Below, piece after piece: positions 17,072 to 25,628 of a stretch of 64,000 bases of DNA. A model generated the notes under the pieces. The model saw only the letters and a program-made list of their open reading frames with translations, was not told the origin of the DNA and searched no databases. The DNA comes from Chthonomonas sp. (lineage in GTDB: Bacteria; Armatimonadota; Fimbriimonadia; Fimbriimonadales; Fimbriimonadaceae), in contig JAEURP010000006.1 in assembly GCA_016788585.1 (NCBI GenBank), forward strand, positions 62,001 through 126,000, written 5' to 3'. Position numbers and translations under genes: made by a program. The number at the start of each line of letters is the position of its first letter. Position 1 is the first letter of the stretch.

Positions 17072-17999
17072 GGTCCAATACCAGCGACCGGTAGCGGCGC
17101 GTCACGGCAAAGCCATGCTTTCCATAGTAGTCCACTAGTGTCGTCCAATCGATAATGGTCTGTCGGGCGCCGCGACTTTGCAGAACGAGGAGAGCAGAAG
17201 CCAGCAACGCATCGCCCAGTCCCCTCCCTCTGAGGTCCTTGGCGATGCCGATCGGACCCAGCGATCCCCAGCTTGCACCCAGCGATTGACCCCAAACTGC
17301 ACCCCCAATCGGCAACGCTGTACCGTCCTGCTGGACGAGAGCAAAACCCGCGCAATCGGTCCCCCGAAAGAGGCCAATGACCGTGCTTGGAGAATCCAGA
17401 TTCCATTTCTCCAACGTATCGTGCTTCCACCGCCCGGGGAACTCGCCCTCAAAAAAGGCAGACAGAGACATGAGATCGCTGGCTTCACAAGGGCGAACAA
17501 CGAACTCATCGCCAGCAAGTGCTTCGAGGGACCCTGCTGGCGCTTCGTAGGTGGAGATATCTCGCTCCAAGTCCACTTGATTGTTGATGAACTGAAACCC
17601 CAACTCCACGAGAATTTGACCCAATTCCGTCCAGTCCTCAGGAGCCCCAGGAAAGAAATGGCGGCTATCCTGTCCAAACAACAGCTTTTGAACCCCTTGT
17701 GCCTTCAGGCTTTCAACAACGGGGACCATGAGCTCGCGTACGGCATCAAAGTGCTGAAAGCAAAGAATGCTGAGATGGGCTTGTGTTGGCTCTTGAAATG
17801 GCGCGGCTTTCTTGATCGCCGCGGCAGCGACAAGAGATCGATTAAAGACGAGCCACTTCGACGCTGACATATCGAGCAAGGCCGACTGACGCAAATGCGA
17901 TTCAAACAGCGCTTTGGTTAAGCGAAACTTATTTGGAGACGTTCGCTCGTGGAGATCGAACAAAACATCGTAGTCCAGAAACTCCCAGTTGCCCAGCAC
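17064..17999 (-). CDS. GNAT-family N-acetyltransferase with two GNAT-like halves
   Basis: A 311-aa protein whose C-terminal half (about 170-311) has the acetyl-CoA-binding motif A: GPIGIAKDLRGRGLGDALL, then a YYGKHGFAVTRRYRS tail with the usual Tyr. The N-terminal half is a diverged second GNAT-like unit (HLSILCFQHFDAV, then LGFQFINNQVDLER), an arrangement also seen in mycothiol synthase-type proteins. The substrate is unknown. The start is a GTG at 17999 that shares one base with the TAG of the upstream gene, so the two are coupled. Confidence 0.8.
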   Translation of the reverse strand: MLGNWEFLDYDVLFDLHERTSPNKFRLTKALFESHLRQSALLDMSASKWLVFNRSLVAAAAIKKAAPFQEPTQAHLSILCFQHFDAVRELMVPVVESLKAQGVQKLLFGQDSRHFFPGAPEDWTELGQILVELGFQFINNQVDLERDISTYEAPAGSLEALAGDEFVVRPCEASDLMSLSAFFEGEFPGRWKHDTLEKWNLDSPSTVIGLFRGTDCAGFALVQQDGTALPIGGAVWGQSLGASWGSLGPIGIAKDLRGRGLGDALLASALLVLQSRGARQTIIDWTTLVDYYGKHGFAVTRRYRSLVLDLT

Positions 18000-18523
18000 T
18001 AGGCAGCCAATCGCCGGAGTTGTTCGGCATAGCGATTGAGAGCCTCGCGAGTTCGCATGATGCGACCGATCATGGTGCCGTCGTCGCTTCGGAGTTGCTC
18101 TTGCAGAGTGGGAGCCGCATAGAGTGCTTCAAAAGCATCGGTGGACTTCCCGTAGAGATCCAGCGGAGCCCGCGTATCAGCAACTTCGATATCCAAGAAA
18201 GCCACTACTAGCTGGCTGAGCGAAGAGTAATTACCTTGCATCCAAGCCCGTATAGCCTGATACCTCTCTTCGAGATGGGCCGTCGGTCCATACTGGGCCG
18301 AATCGCAGAGCAAATCGACGAGATCCTCATACTTCGTATAGAACTCAGCTAATTGTTCCTGCCGCTCACGGACCGAAATCTCACCTACGCGAATCCGTTG
18401 GTCTGCCAAGGTCTTGCGCTTGTCCAACGCAACATTTGCCACTCGCTTTGGAATAGACCGGAACCAAGCCCAAGTACTTTGAGCCGGAATGAGATCGCCT
18501 TGCTGTTGCGTGAGGTGGTTCAT
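17999..18523 (-). CDS. Hypothetical protein, all-helical
   Basis: A 174-aa soluble protein I do not recognise. It is rich in Arg, Gln and Glu and predicted almost entirely helical, with a basic N-terminal third (STWAWFRSIPKRVANVALDK) and a charged central coiled-coil-prone region. No catalytic motif or signal peptide is visible. It sits between a DUF1844 protein (4-bp ATGA overlap) and the GNAT protein (1-bp overlap), so all three are one operon. It may act with DUF1844, but that is only inferred from position. Confidence 0.65.
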   Translation of the reverse strand: MNHLTQQQGDLIPAQSTWAWFRSIPKRVANVALDKRKTLADQRIRVGEISVRERQEQLAEFYTKYEDLVDLLCDSAQYGPTAHLEERYQAIRAWMQGNYSSLSQLVVAFLDIEVADTRAPLDLYGKSTDAFEALYAAPTLQEQLRSDDGTMIGRIMRTREALNRYAEQLRRLAA

Positions 18524-18804
18524 TTGCTTTGCTCTACGTAGTTCACTTTAAGATCGCGAATCAGATTGCGCATCTGTCGCTTATCTTCTTCGTCTAATTC
18601 GCTCTCGAGGGTCTTGGCGACAGACTCTGCGACATCGATCGCCACTCGGGCCTGAGCCAAATCTCGCTCAACCTTACCTGTCATGGGATCGGCTTGCAAT
18701 CCCATTTTTTGCCAAGCAATGGCCGCCAGTTGGTCGGTCATCACGGCAAGAAAGCCATGGACGTTTAGGGGCTGGGGAGTCGTCTCCGCCTGCGAATCAG
18801 ACAT
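18520..18804 (-). CDS. DUF1844 family protein
   Basis: A 94-aa protein matching DUF1844: FLAVMTDQLAAIAWQKMG near residue 14, then DLAQARVAIDVAESVAKTLE, then a C-terminal NLIRDLKVNYVE. The family is widespread in Acidobacteriota, Planctomycetota and relatives, often near tRNA-processing or division genes, and has no known function. It heads a three-gene minus-strand operon. A TATAAA hexamer 7 nt before the ATG suggests a leaderless start. Confidence 0.8.
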   Translation of the reverse strand: MSDSQAETTPQPLNVHGFLAVMTDQLAAIAWQKMGLQADPMTGKVERDLAQARVAIDVAESVAKTLESELDEEDKRQMRNLIRDLKVNYVEQSK

Positions 18805-18811
18805 GAACAGT

Positions 18812-18817
18812 TTTATA
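18812..18817 (-). promoter_or_regulatory. Predicted near-leaderless -10 (TATAAA) for the DUF1844 operon
   Basis: TATAAA on the minus strand ends 7 nt before the ATG at 18804. Confidence 0.45.
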
Positions 18818-18897
18818 GACGCTTTAGAAATCGAGTTGGTGGCAATGAAAAGAGCCGCCAGCAGTGCACTTGCTGGCGACTCGCATTGACGAGCTTC

Positions 18898-19575
18898 TTA
18901 TGCCTTCTTTCGGCGTCGAAGCATTGCGGCTACACCCAATCCAAGGGCAGCCATTGTCGTCGGTTCGGGAACGACAAGATAGGTGCTGACTGGTTCCAAG
19001 ACCGTTTGTTGGTCGGGAGCCGAGATTTGGCCGGTTGACTGATTGAGCGGATCCCAAGCGCTGTCATTTCCGCCACCACCGGTTGTTGTCGCATCGAAGA
19101 AGAATAAGTCTCCGACGCTCATTCCAAGGCTGGCGAGCGAAAAGGTATACGAGACGCTCGGGCCAGAAATAAGCATACTGCTCGGACCAGTCGGCCCTCC
19201 CCAACTCATCCCATCGTACTTCCAAGCCTGCCCATTTCCGCCGCCGTCAACCCAACCACCAATGAAGGCGCTTGCGCCGCCATTAAGGCTGTAGGGTCGG
19301 TTCCAAGCGTTACCGCCAGTAGTTGGATCTCCTTGAACGCGAATGATCGCGTTTACCTTGATCCAATCTGGTGAAGTGATGGAAGGGCTGTTCGTCGTGA
19401 ACTTGAAGGTGATGTCGGAGGCCGTGTTCGTGATTTCAACACTCGCAAGGTCGACGTTTGGATTGCCATAGCCTGTCATAGGAGCATTGCAATCGCCCAG
19501 AGCGTCGGTGTAAACGACCGCCCATGCCGACGTAGCCATACTGCCCAACAAGGCAAAAGAAAGAATAGATTTCAT
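18898..19575 (-). CDS. PEP-CTERM secreted protein, paralogue of the dockerin-tailed neighbour
   Basis: A 225-aa exported protein with a signal peptide (residues 1-19, ending SAWA) and a PEP-CTERM tail: VPEPTTM, a hydrophobic helix and RRRKKA. PEP-CTERM proteins are recognised by exosortases and released to the surface or matrix. The body matches the first 200 residues of the gene at 19802-20929. Shared blocks are GDCNAPMT-x-YGNPNVDL, SP-x-WIK, IGGW-x-DG, DATTTGG/EATTTGG, AWDP and ISAPDQQT/ITAPDQQI. Function unknown; the fold looks like an extracellular beta-sandwich. The 5' region is about 80 nt from a TATAAAAT to the ATG and carries the shared palindrome. Confidence 0.88.
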   Translation of the reverse strand: MKSILSFALLGSMATSAWAVVYTDALGDCNAPMTGYGNPNVDLASVEITNTASDITFKFTTNSPSITSPDWIKVNAIIRVQGDPTTGGNAWNRPYSLNGGASAFIGGWVDGGGNGQAWKYDGMSWGGPTGPSSMLISGPSVSYTFSLASLGMSVGDLFFFDATTTGGGGNDSAWDPLNQSTGQISAPDQQTVLEPVSTYLVVPEPTTMAALGLGVAAMLRRRKKA

Positions 19576-19683
19576 TACTCTAGAGTCTCCAACTGACTGG
19601 GAGCTGCTGGGGACGTTTTTACCGCCCCCCGAAAGCTTTGGAGTAGCAGCATGCTTCCGCAGTCATATTCATTTTATAGTACT

Positions 19684-19701
19684 TGTGAATACGTATTCGC
19701 A
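19684..19701 (-). promoter_or_regulatory. 18-bp palindromic operator, site 1 (TGTGAATACGTATTCGCA)
   Basis: Eight of nine base pairs are symmetric around ACGT. Its centre is 117 bp upstream of the start at 19575, and a TATAAAAT lies just downstream on the minus strand, so the site overlaps the -35 region. A near-identical site precedes the paralogous gene. The form resembles LacI/GalR or CRP-type sites. Confidence 0.65.
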
Positions 19702-19748
19702 GTAAAAATACTGGGATTGATGATTCTCTTCGATCTTATGACGTAGTG

Positions 19749-19776
19749 AAAAGCCCCCTCGAACTTCGAGGGGGCC
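19749..19776 (-). terminator. Rho-independent terminator of the dockerin-tailed gene
   Basis: On the minus strand GCCCCCTCG and CGAGGGGGC pair around AAGTT and are followed by TTTT. It lies 26 bp after the stop at 19802. Confidence 0.85.
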
Positions 19777-19801
19777 AACTGCTTAGACTGCTAATCAGGA
19801 A

Positions 19802-20929
19802 TTAGCCATCAATGTTGCCGAAGTTGGCAATGACGATATCGATGTCAGCGGCATCAACCTCGCCCGAAGCATCAGCGTCGCTGTTGGGATTCCCAACGCC
19901 GCCTGGCCAGACATCGCCAAAGTTGGCAATCACCTGGTCGATGTCAGCAGCATCGACTTCGCCACTGGTATCCACGTCGCCGTTCTGCATGGCAACAGCG
20001 CCGATGGCTTGGTTCGCGCCAGTAAGGCTAACTGGAACAGTCTTCTGCAAGAACGATGAACCATCGAAAACGATCGATGCCGATACCGCACCGTAATCTG
20101 GAACATCGATGCTAAACCCTGCGTTTGCGGAAGTCGCAAGGATTGAACCAGTAGTAATCGCCGAGGTGCCCAGCATCACAGCATAACGAATCTCTCGCGA
20201 GTTGTTCATTACGACATCGTTGAGCTGCAAGTTGCCGGAGATTGTCTGATTGGGAACATTCAGTAGACAGGCGTAGGCAAGGTTGCCCGAAGTCGTAATC
20301 TGTTGATCAGGAGCGGTGATCTGATTCTGGAACATCGAAATAGGATCCCATGCACCATCATCATCATCGCCACCCGTCGTGGTCGCCTCGAAGTGGATCG
20401 AATCGCCGAGTTGCAAGCCCAGCGTCGACAGCAGGACCTGGTAGGTGGCCGTGTTACCACTCATCGTCGAGATCATTCCTGGCGTACCGAGCCAGGTTGC
20501 ACCTGCTGGAGATCCGAGACCAAAGTCAGTCCCATTCCAAGTTCGGGCTTCAAATCCGCCAAAAGCACCATCACACCAGCCACCAATCCAGCGGTTGGAA
20601 CCGCCTGCGATGTTGAACAAGCGTGGCCAACCTGTGGACGGTCCAGTGTTCACACCGAATCCTTGATCCGGGCCGCGAATTGCCATCACGCACTTAATCC
20701 AGCCTGGAGATTGAATATCTGGGCCAGCAGTTGTGAAAATGAGATTGAGTCGCGGGGCATTTCCATTGGCTGGGTCGAGATCAGTAAAAATCTCTAGGCC
20801 AAGGAGATCCACATTGGGATTGCCGTAGGTCGTCATCGGCGCGTTGCAGTCGCCGCTTACATCGCCAAACTTGACGGCCATCGCCGGAGCGACCGCACAA
20901 ACAAGCGCCATTGCTAAGAGTTGCTTCAT
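19802..20929 (-). CDS. Secreted protein with C-terminal dockerin-type repeat
   Basis: A 375-aa exported protein with a signal peptide (1-18, ending PAMA) and three parts. Residues about 20-210 are homologous to the PEP-CTERM neighbour. About 215-310 is a beta-rich domain ending DGSSFLQKTVPVSLTG. The tail has two EF-hand-like dockerin loops, DVDTSGEVDAAD and DADASGEVDAAD, each followed by a helix (IDQVIANFG, IDIVIANFG). Dockerins bind calcium and dock onto cohesins in cellulosomes, but in many phyla they occur without known cohesins. None is in this window. The same palindromic operator precedes it as precedes its paralogue. Confidence 0.88.
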   Translation of the reverse strand: MKQLLAMALVCAVAPAMAVKFGDVSGDCNAPMTTYGNPNVDLLGLEIFTDLDPANGNAPRLNLIFTTAGPDIQSPGWIKCVMAIRGPDQGFGVNTGPSTGWPRLFNIAGGSNRWIGGWCDGAFGGFEARTWNGTDFGLGSPAGATWLGTPGMISTMSGNTATYQVLLSTLGLQLGDSIHFEATTTGGDDDDGAWDPISMFQNQITAPDQQITTSGNLAYACLLNVPNQTISGNLQLNDVVMNNSREIRYAVMLGTSAITTGSILATSANAGFSIDVPDYGAVSASIVFDGSSFLQKTVPVSLTGANQAIGAVAMQNGDVDTSGEVDAADIDQVIANFGDVWPGGVGNPNSDADASGEVDAADIDIVIANFGNIDG

Positions 20930-21038
20930 TGTATTTGTTGCCTCAAAACTTCGTCGTTGAACCCATCAAGCATCATGCCAATCGCCCATCCGTTGGCACA
21001 CACGACGCAAGAAGCGTACGACGACATAATACTTCAAG

Positions 21039-21056
21039 TGTGAATACGTATACACA
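21039..21056 (-). promoter_or_regulatory. 18-bp palindromic operator, site 2 (TGTGAATACGTATACACA)
   Basis: Eight of nine base pairs are symmetric. Its centre is 118 bp upstream of the start at 20929, and a TATTAT hexamer follows on the minus strand. It matches site 1 at 15 of 18 positions, with the first 13 bases identical. Confidence 0.65.
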
Positions 21057-21101
21057 ACTTTTTTTTGCCCATTTTGAGCCCGAGGGGCTTTTCTAGCAGA
21101 A

Positions 21102-24100
21102 TTACCGGGGATCGAGGGTTGCTAGCTCTTCTTCGACTTCTTGAATGGTTGACTCCAGCAAGTTCAACATGCTCTCGCAAGCCGCGACGGGGCCGCCTGT
21201 ATAGGGCCAAATGAGCTGACCACGAGTAAAGTAGCAATCGCGATTCTGTCGACTCATGAGATTCCAGACTCTTGGGTTGATATCAGCACTCTGTTTGAGG
21301 GTTACGGCAATCCTTCCGCCATTACCGTCGACCTTTTCGATCTTCAATTGATGAGCCCGCAAACGCAGCCGCATGATCCAGAAGGCGCGCTTTACTTCGT
21401 CGGGTGCGCGACCATAGCGATCCTGAATCTCGCCCTCGATCTTGCCGAGTTCCTCCTTTGTTCGGCTACTCATCATGATTTTATAAAAATATAATCTCTG
21501 GCCCTGATCTTCTATATAAGATTCAGGAATCAGTGCTTTAGTGGGCAGATCGAGCGCGGGCAGCGGCTCGATACCTTCAAGGGGATCGCGGTAAGCAGTG
21601 CCGGCTCCCGCTCCATCGGCGTGAGCCTTGAGGAACTTGATTTCTTCGCCAATGAGCTGGGTGAAGAGGTCATAACCCACTGATGCCATCGTGCCGTGCT
21701 GCTTTGCCCCCAAGAGATCACCGGCACCACGAATCTGCAAATCTCGAAAGGCTAGGTTGTAGCCACTGCCAAGTGTGCTGAATTCCTGCAAGGCTTGTAG
21801 ACGATTAAGCGCACCCTCAGTGAGTTCTTTACCGCCTGAGTGAAGCAGGTAGGCGTAGGCCTGGCGGTCGGATCGCCCAACCCTCCCACGAAGCTGATAG
21901 AGCTGGGCCAAACCCATTTTGTCGGCATCTTCGACAATCAGCGTGTTCGCATTGGGTATGTCGAGGCCGCTTTCCACGATCGTTGTGGACAGGAGGACAT
22001 CGGCCTCGCCCTTGATAAACCCGATCATGACCGGCTCCAACTCTTGCTCGCTCATTTGCCCGTGGCCAACTACGATTCGGGCATTCGGAACAATTTTCTT
22101 GAGTTGTTCGTGAACGTGATGGATGCCCCTCACCCGATTGAAAACGTAATAGACTTGCCCACCTCGCGCCATCTCGCGCAGGATTGCCTCCTTCACCACT
22201 TCGCGGCTGAATGGACGAACAAAAGTGCGAATCGGCAGGCGGCCCGGCGGCGGGTCAGTGATCAGCGACATTTGGCGCAGGTCCATGAGGGCCATGCTGA
22301 GCGTGCGAGGAATTGGCGTGGCCGACAGCACCATCACGTCGACGGACACGCGCAGCTTCTTGAGCACCTCCTTTTGCTTGACACCGAACTTCTGCTCTTC
22401 GTCAATGATGACCATTCCAAGGTCTTTGAATTTGATGTCTTGGCTCAAGAGCGCATGGGTGCCGATCACCAAATTACATTCGCCAGACTCGATGGCTTCT
22501 AGGGTTTGCTTTCGCTCGGCTCCAGTTCGAAACCGGTTCAACAAATCTAGTTGGAGCGGGAATGCCCCCAGTCTTTCTCGAAAGTTTCGAAAATGTTGCT
22601 CGCTCAGAATGGTTGTAGGGCAAAGAACAGCGACTTGCTTCCCTGCTTGGGCCACCTTGAATGCCGCACGAATCGCAACCTCGGTCTTTCCAAAGCCGAC
22701 ATCGCCACAAACCAGGCGATCCATCGGGAAGTCATTATTCAGATCCCTCTTCACTTCCTGGATCGCGGCTAGCTGGCTCGCCGTCTCCACGTAGGGAAAT
22801 GTCGCTTCCATCTCCCCCTGCCAAGGGGAGTCCGGGCCGAAAGGGGGGCGCTCGACAGTTTTCCGCTCTGCGTAGAGTTTCGTCAAGTCTCGGGCGAATT
22901 CCCGCGCCTCCTCGCGAGCTTTTTTGACTGTACGCTGCCATTCACCACCCGTCAACCGGTTGAGCTTTGGCGCGGCATCACTTGGATTCAGATATTTCTG
23001 AATCCGGTCAAGTTGGTCGGCCGGAACATAGAGTTTGTCGGGCACCGCGTACTGGATGAACAAGTACTCTTTTTCAACACCCGCAACGGTACGCTTTGTG
23101 AGCCCCTGGAAAACCCCGATACCGAAGTTGATATGAACCACATAGTCGCCCTCCTTGAGGTCGAGAACGGTGGTGATTGGCAGACCTTCGTTGAACTTGC
23201 GCTGAGGAAGCTTTAGCCGGCCCACTCCAAACAACTCCTGATCGGTAATCAGGACTTGCTTGCTCGGCGTATGGACAAAGCCACCGGCCATATTCCCGGC
23301 CAAGATATGGAGTCCTGGCTGTCCGATTGTCTCGGCTTGGGCATCCGAAGCAAAGAAATCAACCTGCTCTAGCATCGCCCTTGCTCGGGTCGGCTGGTCG
23401 GTCGCAACAAGGATTCGAAACGCTTGCTCTTGCCAACTCTTAATGCCTTGGACCAATTGGGCCGCCTGCCCGCGGTATGGCTCCATCGAAAGGGCTTCGA
23501 TTTCAAAGCTCTCTTTGGATTTGAGCCAATCCGGCAATTCAGCGAGATTCGTCATCGCTAGCCAAGGCTCACGTGTCGCCATCCTTTCTGGCGGGAGCAT
23601 GAAGTCATGAGCTGAAGACTTTAGTATCTCGCCCCGTTCTGCTCTAGCGATGAGGGCTTGCTGAAGATCGTCCTCGGCCCTTGCAGCGATGGGCTCCAAC
23701 TCAAATGGGTCATCGAGTACGACTAACCCGCCAGCACCGACGAGGTCCAGCGCGCACTCGCTATCGGGATGCAACAACGGACGATAGAGCTCTAGGCGAT
23801 CGAAGTAGGCTCGCGACCGGAGTGCTTTCATATCGCCTTCGACCAGACTCGTCAGCCGCTCGGCCCCGATTTCACCCAGTTGGCTAGCCTCTGCTCTTAG
23901 AGTCGACTCGATAATATCAATGAAGGCAGGTAGATCAGCTTCCGGCGGGTACAGAACTTCACGGCTGGGTGCAAGCTCCAAGTGATCAACTTTGCCGACC
24001 GACCGTTGAGAATTGGGGTCGAAAAGCCGAAGAGACTCGACCTTATCGTCAAAAAACTCCAGGCGAGCAGGCTGCTCGATTCCCATCGCGTAAATGTCGA

Positions 24101-24641
24101 GAATGCCGCCTCTCTGACTGAATTGCCCGGGTACACGAACTGGATCGGCCGGTTCATAGCCAAGGCGAACCAATAGGTCCCTTAGCTCAATTGGATCTAC
24201 GGTCTCACCGACCTTTACGGATCGGAAGGTCCGCTGCAGCAGTTCGAGCGGGAGAGTGCGCTCCAAAGCAGCTTGGGGTGTCGTGATGACAAAACCTACG
24301 CCTTTGTCGATTAGGAATCTCAGTGCACCAATCCGGTCGCTTAGAGCGACTGATTCGGGCATCGCGTCCTCAAACAGCGCCCCGAGTGCACTCGGCAACT
24401 GCCTGATGGAATCTTCAGGGACTCCACAGAGAATTAGCTTCGCTTGCCAAGCGAGGGCGCGCTCATGGGTCGAACAAACAAGAAGTACCTTGCGCGGCGA
24501 TGCCAAGTATTGCGCGGCAAGAAGCGCTGGGCGAGCGTCTGGCGCAACCGAGCGCCACTCCGTTGAAATGGACGGAGGGGTGAGTGCCCCAGAAAGGGGA
24601 TCCGTTTGATCGAGCTGTGCGACCCACTGGGCGAGACGCAT
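21102..24641 (-). CDS. mfd: Transcription-repair coupling factor
   Basis: Mfd removes RNA polymerase stalled at DNA lesions and recruits UvrA. The 1179-aa length is normal. The N-terminal UvrB-like module includes RVPGQFSQRGGILDIYAMG. An RNAP-binding CarD-like domain follows (LKEGDYVVHINFGIGVFQG). The RecG-type helicase core has Walker A GDVGFGKTEVA near residue 647, the DEEQ box near 748 and the SATPIPRTLSMAL motif. The TRCF C-terminal domain closes the protein. It begins 17 bp after the sigma-factor gene, so it is probably co-transcribed with dnaG and the sigma gene, an uncommon place for mfd. Confidence 0.97.
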   Translation of the reverse strand: MRLAQWVAQLDQTDPLSGALTPPSISTEWRSVAPDARPALLAAQYLASPRKVLLVCSTHERALAWQAKLILCGVPEDSIRQLPSALGALFEDAMPESVALSDRIGALRFLIDKGVGFVITTPQAALERTLPLELLQRTFRSVKVGETVDPIELRDLLVRLGYEPADPVRVPGQFSQRGGILDIYAMGIEQPARLEFFDDKVESLRLFDPNSQRSVGKVDHLELAPSREVLYPPEADLPAFIDIIESTLRAEASQLGEIGAERLTSLVEGDMKALRSRAYFDRLELYRPLLHPDSECALDLVGAGGLVVLDDPFELEPIAARAEDDLQQALIARAERGEILKSSAHDFMLPPERMATREPWLAMTNLAELPDWLKSKESFEIEALSMEPYRGQAAQLVQGIKSWQEQAFRILVATDQPTRARAMLEQVDFFASDAQAETIGQPGLHILAGNMAGGFVHTPSKQVLITDQELFGVGRLKLPQRKFNEGLPITTVLDLKEGDYVVHINFGIGVFQGLTKRTVAGVEKEYLFIQYAVPDKLYVPADQLDRIQKYLNPSDAAPKLNRLTGGEWQRTVKKAREEAREFARDLTKLYAERKTVERPPFGPDSPWQGEMEATFPYVETASQLAAIQEVKRDLNNDFPMDRLVCGDVGFGKTEVAIRAAFKVAQAGKQVAVLCPTTILSEQHFRNFRERLGAFPLQLDLLNRFRTGAERKQTLEAIESGECNLVIGTHALLSQDIKFKDLGMVIIDEEQKFGVKQKEVLKKLRVSVDVMVLSATPIPRTLSMALMDLRQMSLITDPPPGRLPIRTFVRPFSREVVKEAILREMARGGQVYYVFNRVRGIHHVHEQLKKIVPNARIVVGHGQMSEQELEPVMIGFIKGEADVLLSTTIVESGLDIPNANTLIVEDADKMGLAQLYQLRGRVGRSDRQAYAYLLHSGGKELTEGALNRLQALQEFSTLGSGYNLAFRDLQIRGAGDLLGAKQHGTMASVGYDLFTQLIGEEIKFLKAHADGAGAGTAYRDPLEGIEPLPALDLPTKALIPESYIEDQGQRLYFYKIMMSSRTKEELGKIEGEIQDRYGRAPDEVKRAFWIMRLRLRAHQLKIEKVDGNGGRIAVTLKQSADINPRVWNLMSRQNRDCYFTRGQLIWPYTGGPVAACESMLNLLESTIQEVEEELATLDPR

Positions 24642-24658
24642 GTGAGTGCAGATGGTAC

Positions 24659-25540
24659 CTAGTCCATCATGATTTGGCGCAGTTGCTGGCTCATCACTGG
24701 GGACTTAAGTTTTCTGAGCCCCTTTTGTTCAATTTGCCTGATCCGCTCACGAGTTAGCCCAAAATGCTGAGCTACTTCATCGAGTGCGTGTGCGATACCG
24801 TCGGTCAGGCCGTACCGCATCAGGATAATTTCGCGTTCCTTAGGATGAAGAGTTTGCAGTGCTTCTTCGATCCGCTTGCGCATCAAATTGCGAATCGCCC
24901 CTTCGGCATCGTGGTCTGATGCGCGGTCTTCGATGAATTCGTACATCGCGCCATCGAAACCCTCTCCGGCTGGCATATCAAGAGATATTGGATCACTGGT
25001 CACCCTTAATAGGGCCCTGACCCGAGAAACTGAGCAGTCCATTGCAAGAGCCAGTTCGTCAGCCAATGCCTCGCGACCGAGTTCTTGATGGAGCCTTGCA
25101 GCGATTCTCGCCAACTTGGCAATCGCCTCCGAAAGGTGAACGGGCACACGGATCGTCCTCCCCTGATCGAAAATTGCTCGTGAAATGCTCTGGCGAATCC
25201 ACCAGGTGGCATAGGTGCTGAAGCGGAATCCCTTCTCTGGATCGTATCGCTCGACAGCTTTGATTAGGCCGACATTCCCTTCCTGGATCAAATCGCCCAT
25301 CGAAAGGCCGCGGCCCGTAAAGCGCTTGGCAATGCTGACTACTAGCCTGAGATTTGCTTCGACGAGTGACTGTCGCGCCTGCTTGCAACCACCGCTCGCC
25401 AAGCGAGATAGCTCAATCTCTTGATCCTTGGTTAATAGTGGGGTCCGACCTATCCTTCGCAACCAGATTGCGATTCCATCTTCAGGATCGGTTCGCGAGG
25501 AATCAAATCCCGAGGTCCCGTTTACAGAAGCCGATAACAT
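24659..25540 (-). CDS. RNA polymerase sigma-70 family factor, primary type and short
   Basis: A 293-aa sigma factor with region 1.2 ([21 protein letters not shown]), region 2 including [19 protein letters not shown] and the 2.4 helix [13 protein letters not shown], region 3 and a region 4 helix-turn-helix ([17 protein letters not shown]). It lacks region 1.1 and the long non-conserved insert of E. coli RpoD. It follows dnaG directly, the order of the macromolecular synthesis operon, which suggests the housekeeping factor; a group 2 factor cannot be excluded without the rest of the genome. Its -10 reader helix fits the TATAAT-like elements seen across the window. Confidence 0.88.
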   Translation of the reverse strand: MLSASVNGTSGFDSSRTDPEDGIAIWLRRIGRTPLLTKDQEIELSRLASGGCKQARQSLVEANLRLVVSIAKRFTGRGLSMGDLIQEGNVGLIKAVERYDPEKGFRFSTYATWWIRQSISRAIFDQGRTIRVPVHLSEAIAKLARIAARLHQELGREALADELALAMDCSVSRVRALLRVTSDPISLDMPAGEGFDGAMYEFIEDRASDHDAEGAIRNLMRKRIEEALQTLHPKEREIILMRYGLTDGIAHALDEVAQHFGLTRERIRQIEQKGLRKLKSPVMSQQLRQIMMD

Positions 25541-25628
25541 TGCCGCACTAACAGCAGGTTTCTTCCAATCGAAGGAACACTGTGCCTCATACTATACAAG
25601 CAAAAACTGCGGCCTGCGAGGAAAGGCG

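Noticed and set aside
21077-21092. AGCCC-GAG-GGGCT hairpin followed by TTTC
   Set aside because: It faces the plus strand, where no gene ends; on the minus strand after mfd it has no T-tract.
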